From Diploscapter coronatus (lineage: Eukaryota; Nematoda; Chromadorea; Rhabditida; Rhabditidae), in NCBI GenBank assembly GCA_964036155.1, contig OZ038423.1:31015249-31079248 (forward strand): a stretch of DNA of 64,000 nucleotides, written 5' to 3'. The notes beneath the pieces are model-generated. The model was given only the letters and a program-made list of their open reading frames with translations, ran no database searches and was not told the DNA's origin. Shown in pieces: positions 57,780 through 64,000 of this stretch (position 1 is the first letter of the stretch; every line of letters starts with the position of its first letter). A program made the translations under genes and the position numbers.

Positions 57780-60700
57780 ATGTCGGACACGCGACTGACT
57801 CACCTCTTCTCGCTGCTGGAGTCCAAGAACAGGGCCATTCGAGCAGAGGCCGCTGCAGCGCTCGGCAGGTACTCCATCCACAATGACAATCTCGTGCAGG
57901 TCAGGCAATCAGTCAACCCACTCGGGAATTGACTCATTGTGTCGGTTTCAGAGCCTTCTGAAGAGTCTGGGCTCGCCCTCGTGGGACGTGCGCATTTCCA
58001 CAGGCAATGCATTGCACTCCATCCTCTCTGTCATTCGGGCCAATTCTACTTCAACCACCAGCAGCAGTAAGGCGGACAAGACAGTGGAGTCGATTGCAGC
58101 CGGACTGCAGCAATTCGACTCGCTCGCTGTGCTGCGTTCATTCAGACCTCTTCTCAGGTATTATTATTTGGAACATCGTAAATGACGGAAAGTGTAGATA
58201 GTGCAGAATGCTAGAATAAGAAACTAATGGTAGGAAAAGATGCTGTTTTTTTCGATTTCCCGTCATTTACAGGCTTTCACATTGTTCCCCATCAAATGAG
58301 CCGCAATAATGTTTTCAGTATCGACAGTTCTGAGTTGAATTCGTTGGAGAAGTGCCGTCTGTCGAGCAGAGAGCAGAGACAGCTCATCGATGAGCAACTT
58401 GACCTGCTGCCCTCTGCAGGCGTCAGTTGTGTCAGTCTCATTCTCCTTCATTCACTCCCCAAATCTCGGCGTTTCAGGGCGAATTCCTCACAGACAGAGA
58501 AGTGTGCGAAGCAGTGTCCAGTCACAATTCGTCTCCGCGAGGCAGCGTCGATGGGGAGACACAGGATTTGGTCAATTCGGATGGGGCAACAGGAAGTACG
58601 GGGACTGAGGTGAAGAAGGAAGAGGCAGATGAGGCTGCACCAACGACTTCCACAGATGAGAGTGTGAGGAATGCAGTGGAAAAATTCACAAGCAGGTAGG
58701 CGCATTTGTCCCCCATTCGAGTGTCCCATTCTCTCATTTTAGTCTACTTTCGTTGCTCGCCGATCAACGCTGGCAAACTCGCCACGGGGCTGCAGTCGCC
58801 ATCGCAAAAGTCTTCTGCAACTGTTATTCTCTGTAGGAATTGATCACTCCGTCTCACAACGAATTCATTCAAGACTTCTCAAAACTTGACTCGCAGAAAA
58901 TAGCACATCGTTTCGAGCGAGAAAAGCGACATGCTCTTTTCCTCTCTCTCTCTTTCAATACGACATTATTTTTTCTGCGAGTTGAGCTTTGAGAAGTCTG
59001 TTCATTCAAACAATTTTCCCTTTCAGACTGCCTTCCACTCTGATTGACAACTCTGCTCTCCGCCTTCTGCAAGTCCTCGTCCTGGATCAGTTCAATGACT
59101 TTGTTTCAGGTTCGATTCACATTCATTCAGTGACTCCTCTTAGTTTTAGGCAGAAATGCGACAGCCCCCGTTCGTGAGACGTGTGCGCAGGCACTCGGCC
59201 ATCTGCTGCATTTGACTGACGAGTACAGAAAGGAGCACATTCTCGAGACTCTCGTCAAAATGCTCGAAATCAAGGGAGACAGGGTTGAAAGACGCTCTGT
59301 GTGTTATTGTCAAATGCAGAGAATTTCAGCTGTGGCATTGCAGACAAAGCGCTCTGCTAGTCATGAAGTACTACTTCGCAGTGGCGACTGCCTCGGATTC
59401 ATTCGACCGCTGCTTCAAACTCGTTGTTTCCTCACTCAGCGACCCCGTTGACGATGTGAGTTCTGGGCCATACGCCCGTACTAAACCTCTCCCAGGTCAA
59501 GTTAACTTCGATCTTTCTCCCAAAATACAGAGAAGATCAAGTTAACCTGAGGTTAAGTTAGAGGGCTTAGTACAGGTCCTGCTGTGTTCTCTTCCTCTTC
59601 TCTGCTCTTCATTCATTCCAATCATCTCCACTATCTTTACAGGTAGTGTGCTGTGCAGTGAACACCCTGTCGAGTTTCATCGCCAACCAGTCGACAGACC
59701 AGAAGCGGGCAGATTTGGTCGAGAGAATAATGCACAACATTTGGCAGCTGCTGGAAGTCGAATCGAAGAAGGATCAGGTCTGCACAATCATTCTCTTCTT
59801 GGCCTCTTACACTAGTTATCCTCAAGTTATCCCCTTTCCTGGAAAATAGCATGAAGAGAAAAAAGGGTAAGTAACTTGAAGACAACTAGTACAGAAGGCC
59901 TTCTTCTTCAGTCGAGAGAAGAATGTTTCAGCTGCGTTCTGGCCTAGACGCCCTGGCGATTGACCTGCTCCAAATTGTGGACACCTGGATCAAAGTCGAG
60001 CCTACAGCCACTTTGTCGAGGTGAGGCTCAAATTCATCCCCACTCTAAACGATTCCTTCTGCTTCAGAGAGCAGACAATGACGATCGCGGAAATGATGGA
60101 TGCCTCGTTCGTGTCGCGCACACACAAAATCGTCATTCTACTGGACCTGACTCTGCAGCGCAGCTCTCGCCAACTCACAGCCACTGTCAGTCCCTCGGTT
60201 CTTTTTCGAATTTATCCATCCCTTTTGTGGCCTTCCCTCACTTTCTGCACAATTATAGAGTAGTTTTTGCAGAAACTGAGCGAAAACAACACAAGGGTGT
60301 GGATGAAGAGGGGGTGAAAATGACAATGCCAATTCATCTCTGTCCACTTGCAGGATGTGTTCACTCTGCTCAAGTCTTTCTATCGCGTGATTCTCTTCGC
60401 CCCACCCACAGACAGTCTCGCCCTTCTCGAGCAGATCTACATCACTAGTCGACGAATTCTTGATCTCTACAGGTCTGTTTCATTTCTTCTGCTTGTTCTC
60501 AATAAAATGCAGATGATTTTCAGAGAATCGATAATTACGGGTAATCAAGTGAGTCAGGTGATCGGCAAATGGATCGGGTGCCTCCTCTTCGACCACGTCA
60601 GTCCTGTGATCGGTAAGCACCAATTCAACTTCCTTTCATCTTCCATTCATCCTCAGACTTGTCGAAACTTGGCCCGCAGAAAAACTAGTATCGTTTGAGA

Positions 60701-63700
60701 GAGGAAAAGAGCACGTCATCGTTTTCTCTCGAAACGACGTGCTATTTTTCTTCAGGTCCGAATTTCGAGAATTCTGTCTATTCTTTCGATCTCAGATGTA
60801 TTCGTGTACGAAGTGGACGGACAGAACAGCAATCGGAACGAGCCAAACGAGCGACTGGGCAGTGAGGAGATGCGATTCCTCAACGACAGGCAGCAATCTC
60901 GTATTGTTCGCCAAAAATGAATTCTCGTCAATTTCAGAGAAAAGGACAATGTCTATATGACGCGGAAGATTCTGGCCTCAAAACTCCTGGCCCTGCTGCT
61001 GGATGCGCTCTATCAGAGCCAGGTGGAGATCGGCCAACAGCCCCTGTCTCTGGCCATTCAACTTCTCTTCGGGCCCTATCTCAAATCCACCTCCCTCTTT
61101 CCGGTAATGGGTGCAGCCATCCTCGTCAATGAATGGGCAGCCCTCTACCAGGCAGCAGTCAGCAGGTGAACTCTTCCTTTTCTCCAGCTTCTTGTAAAAT
61201 TCGACAAAGACAAAGTTAAACAAATGCCACTTATAGAGCTAGGCATGAGGTAGAGGACGTGTGTGACGATTAAATGTCTAGACAAACTGCTCGATAAGCA
61301 GATAATTTGAAAACAGCATTCAGACTATCCGGCCCTATCCTCTAGCTTTATGTCTATTTACTTGATGGTCTTGGCAAATGGATGCATGATAACTTTACAG
61401 AAAAAACCCCTATCTTTCTCTTCTCTATCGAACGTATAATATTCAGTGGCAAATCAGTCAACCCCCCTCTGACCCTCATCCAGCTATGCGACTCGCACCT
61501 CCGTTCTCCGGCAGTTTCCTACGACGAATTGACTTCTTCCATCAACCTGCTCACGAATGTAGGCACTTGAACTGAGGCATTACACTCAAATGGCTGACGT
61601 TTTGTTTGCAGGAATGCAACGAATTCGTCAATTACTGCACAATTCGGGGCTGCGACAGAAGCAGACTGACCAGTTCGAATGAGAATGTCGACATCGAGAC
61701 ACTCAGCAAGTGGGGTTATTCATTCGATGACTGCAATGGTCTTTAGAAAATTCATCTCATTCGCCCATTTTGAAAACTCATCCACCTCATCTGGCTAACT
61801 CTAGCCATAAGTTGAATGTACTTTCTCATGTTAGTCCATCAGGTTAGATGTCTCTAGACTATTTAACCTGTTTTCTCGAGCTGGATGATATTTCAAAATG
61901 GGTGAAAATTGTTCAAGAACCGTTATTGTTTTGCCTTTTCTTCTCCCGATTGAATGAAGTGTTGTGTTGCAGATTGGCATATGAGTCGTGCAGAGGCCTA
62001 CTGCCGAAGGACAAAGACGTCGAGGCTCTGGACGCGCGCTTCAAGCTGCTCACGGACTCCGTCCAATTCACCAAGATGGCCGTCAGGACGAATGTCATGT
62101 CAGTCACCCATCCTTCTTTCCCCCTAATGCAGATTTGCAAATTTTCGAATCGCAGTTAATCGCATGAAACGAGATAGTACATATTTTCGAGAGATGAAAA
62201 GAAGACATATGCTCTTTTTCTCTCGAAAAGGTATACCGTCCCTTTTCATTCGTTTAACCGCGGTTCGAAGCTTGACAAGTCTTCTCTAGTGAATGTTTAC
62301 TTCATTTCAGCCGAATCAGTGCCTTCCTCTCCTCTGCTCTGTTCTACTTCGGCTATATTCCCGAAAAGATGACTCCACTCATTCGGCCCATCGTCGACTG
62401 CCTTTTCGTGGAGGAAAACGAAATTATCGCTTCCGAAGTAAACAGCTTCTGCATAATAAAGCATGCAGACATGTACTTGAAAAGGCATGCATCTAACGAA
62501 TAGGGAAATGAGCAAGAGGAGTGTGTAGGTTAAGAAAGCCTTGGTACAAAATTTAATACAGCTTTTCGTAGTCTCCAACTACAACCATACTTGTAAATAA
62601 CATTCAGCCAGCTTCCGAGTGTAACAAGCAGAGAAATAATGAAAGCAATTGTTGACATGTGTAGGAAGGAAGCACATTTTCTGCGCAGACGATATGCGAT
62701 TGTGTAGAAACTTGGTGGAGTTTACAACAAGTAAATGTGGACGGAAATCATCGATTATGTATTTTGTTTATTTGCTTGTCTTTTGAGACAAGTATGCCTA
62801 CCATTCCCCCTATTGCTTGTACGCAATTATACATGTTTCCAAGGATGAGATGTCATTTTCAAGTGTATGTCTGTATGTTTTATCTTGTTCAAAAAGTCTA
62901 AGTAAACTAGACAAAAAATTCCCGACTCCTTGAATAACATGTGTAGAGTGATGAACTTGATCAACTTCTTCCATTTTTGGAAGTTCATGTGTATTTTCAA
63001 AGGGAACTCTGAAAATTGCAACTTTCTCCTTCTTTCTCTCGACTCGTCTGCCCGTTTCTTCCTCGCTCTGCATTTAGCGAGCTCGGTTCATTTCAATCAG
63101 TCCCTTCTTTTCATTTGAATTATTCCAATTTCCACTATTTGCAGATATTCCGTGGTTCAGTGCCTCGTCTGATTTTGTTCGGCTGCCAGCGCAACCCCAA
63201 ACCGTATGTGAAGGTGATCGCCCGTGCATTCGAGGGCTTCTCGCAGTGCACTGTTCGCATTCCGACCCTGACAGAATGGTGAGAGGAAATGCACAGAGCA
63301 ACTCGACGAATTCATCGAACTTCTCGAATTGATTAAGTTCCAGGTCTGACAAGCCGACTTCGATCATTTCACTGGAGCAGCTGAATGCCGAGAGGGAAGC
63401 TGTAACAACGACAGTCGACAAGAAGATTTCTCCTGCCAGCAAAAATGCAGAACTATTCTTCATTGTGAGCTGAGAAATAGTTTTTTTGAAGAAAATAAAT
63501 TTAAATTCAGATTCTATCGAATTTCTCTGTCGAGCAGCTTCCCGAATTCTACGCGCTGTTCGATTTGGACGATGAATTGTGTGACGAAGTGCTGATTGCG
63601 CGTCTCGAGCTGCACGGCTGCCTGTGGAGTCGAGTCGGATCGCGACTGTCCGATGTCTCCACCGCAAAGCTGTTCACTCTCATGAACAACGACAATCCTG

Positions 63701-64000
63701 CAAAGAGGTGGACGAACATTGAAAGGAGATTGCTCGGGAGAAGCTCTATCGAGCCCTCGTTCTTGTTTCCTGGAGAAACTCCGATTTCGGTGTATAATAA
63801 TAGTCGTCATTTGAGAGGGCTTATCCCGTACACCCCGAAAAAACTCAGGAGAAATCCACAAATTCATTAAATTCAGACTGGCAGCAGCGAAGGCAGTGTC
63901 GACATTCGCTCGCTCGCAGTTGACAGACACAACATCGCGGATGTATCCCCAACTGGCTGCAATGGCGAGGGACTTGCACAACGACACGAGCAGACGCGCA
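57780..64000 (+). CDS. BTAF1: BTAF1/Mot1 TBP-associated factor, N-terminal HEAT-repeat part (truncated by window end)
   Basis: Twenty-three exons up to the edge give about 1000 residues: 57780-57899, 57952-58157, 58319-58421, 58478-58695, 58743-58832, 59027-59109, 59150-59283, 59330-59455, 59643-59777, 59932-60020, 60068-60185, 60354-60472, 60524-60612, 60796-60900, 60940-61165, 61447-61558, 61612-61709, 61973-62098, 62311-62437, 63145-63278, 63344-63464, 63511-63707 and 63877-64000. BTAF1/Mot1 strips TBP from DNA using a C-terminal Snf2 ATPase, which must lie beyond the window. Seen here are HEAT repeats: MSDTRLTHLFSLLESK, SPSWDVRISTGNALHSI, DQRWQTRHGAAVAIAK, APVRETCAQALGHLL, a linker, VNEWAALYQ, and NDNPAKRLAAAKAV. 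The start is the second of two ATGs close together; it matches the family N-terminus. Introns 5, 8, 9, 13 and 18 contain MITEs. A few joins (60900/60940, 62437/63145) are less certain. Confidence 0.88.
58872..59000. repeat. hAT-like MITE, CAGACTTCTC family, with 8-bp target duplication (BTAF1 intron 5)
   Basis: The ends are AGACTTCTCAAAACTTGACT and the inverse of GTTGAGCTTTGAGAAGTCTG. TTCATTCA occurs exactly at 58864-58871 and 59001-59008. Inside are GCAGAAAATAGCACATCGTT and its partner, as in 24737-24873. Confidence 0.88.
59478..59573. repeat. Palindromic element with CAAGTTAAC arms (BTAF1 intron 8)
   Basis: GTACTAAACCTCT at the left pairs with AGAGGGCTTAGTAC at the right. The inner arms CAGGTCAAGTTAACTTCGATCT and AGATCAAGTTAACCTG also pair. 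Confidence 0.7.
59811..59890. repeat. 80-bp palindrome (BTAF1 intron 9)
   Basis: ACTAGTTATCCTCAAGTTAT pairs with the inverse of GTAACTTGAAGACAACTAGT; CCCTTT and AAAGGG extend the stem. Confidence 0.7.
60654..60776. repeat. hAT-like MITE, CAGACTTCTC family (BTAF1 intron 13)
   Basis: The left end CAGACTTGTCGAAACTTGG and the right end CGAATTTCGAGAATTCTG are diverged TIRs. AAACTAGTATCGTTTGAGAG is mirrored by TCTCGAAACGACGTGCTATTTTT. No target duplication is visible, so it is older than 24737 and 58872. Confidence 0.78.
62130..62283. repeat. hAT-like MITE, CAGACTTCTC family, diverged (BTAF1 intron 18)
   Basis: CAGATTTGCAAATTTTCGAA at the left and TTCGAAGCTTGACAAGTCTT at the right, with an inner arm TTTTCGAGAGA-GAAAAG mirrored by CTTTTTCTCTCGAAAAG. 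It is the most diverged copy of the family in the window. Confidence 0.65.

Noticed and set aside
62438..63144. A further BTAF1 exon in the 707-bp intron
   Set aside because: Flanking exons meet in phase 0 without it and I saw no open segment with good splice sites, though a small exon cannot be excluded.
1..64000. CRISPR arrays, operons with ribosome-binding sites, rRNA genes, autonomous transposase or viral genes
   Set aside because: None seen; the DNA is eukaryotic and the repeats are dispersed palindromes, not regularly spaced direct repeats.

Overview
This window is nuclear DNA from a nematode. The evidence is multi-exon genes with many 40-60 bp introns, TTTCAG-type acceptors placed just upstream of start codons (consistent with spliced-leader trans-splicing), three clustered transthyretin-like (TTR) genes, a nuclear receptor of the nematode-expanded type and a CC-rich (Lustrin-type) secreted protein. 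Chromadorean affinity is an inference; species cannot be named. Exon joins were made by eye and checked by reading frame; the places where a join fails are stated.

Layout. 1-2200: gene-poor, with a young tRNA-derived SINE. 2209-5832 (+): bestrophin chloride channel. 6675-10222 (-): nuclear hormone receptor. 12446-16330 (+): DHRS1-type short-chain dehydrogenase, one intron of which carries a 2-kb foldback element. 17110-18680 (+): TXNDC12/ERp18-like ER thioredoxin. 19216-21478 (+): secreted cysteine-rich protein. 22155-23252 (+): single-pass membrane protein, possibly KCNE/MPS-like. 24555-29133: three TTR genes (+,+,-). 31036-33374 (+): four-pass membrane protein of unknown function. 33375-39181: gene-poor. 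39182-46568 (+): nuclear factor I. 48529-49867 (+): core-1 galactosyltransferase. 50136-52805 (+): MFSD13A/TMEM180-type transporter. 54330-about 56911 (+): multi-pass receptor-like gene, partly resolved. 57780-end (+): N-terminal HEAT part of BTAF1/Mot1, running off the window.

The genes do not form a pathway. What ties the window together is intron content. Introns without inserts are about 40-60 bp, while most longer ones hold a short palindromic element with terminal inverted repeats (TIRs). Several families can be separated by TIR sequence, and at least two have 8-bp target duplications, which points to hAT-type MITEs. Some elements are nested. A second recurring oddity is introns that join cleanly only if they begin with GC rather than GT.
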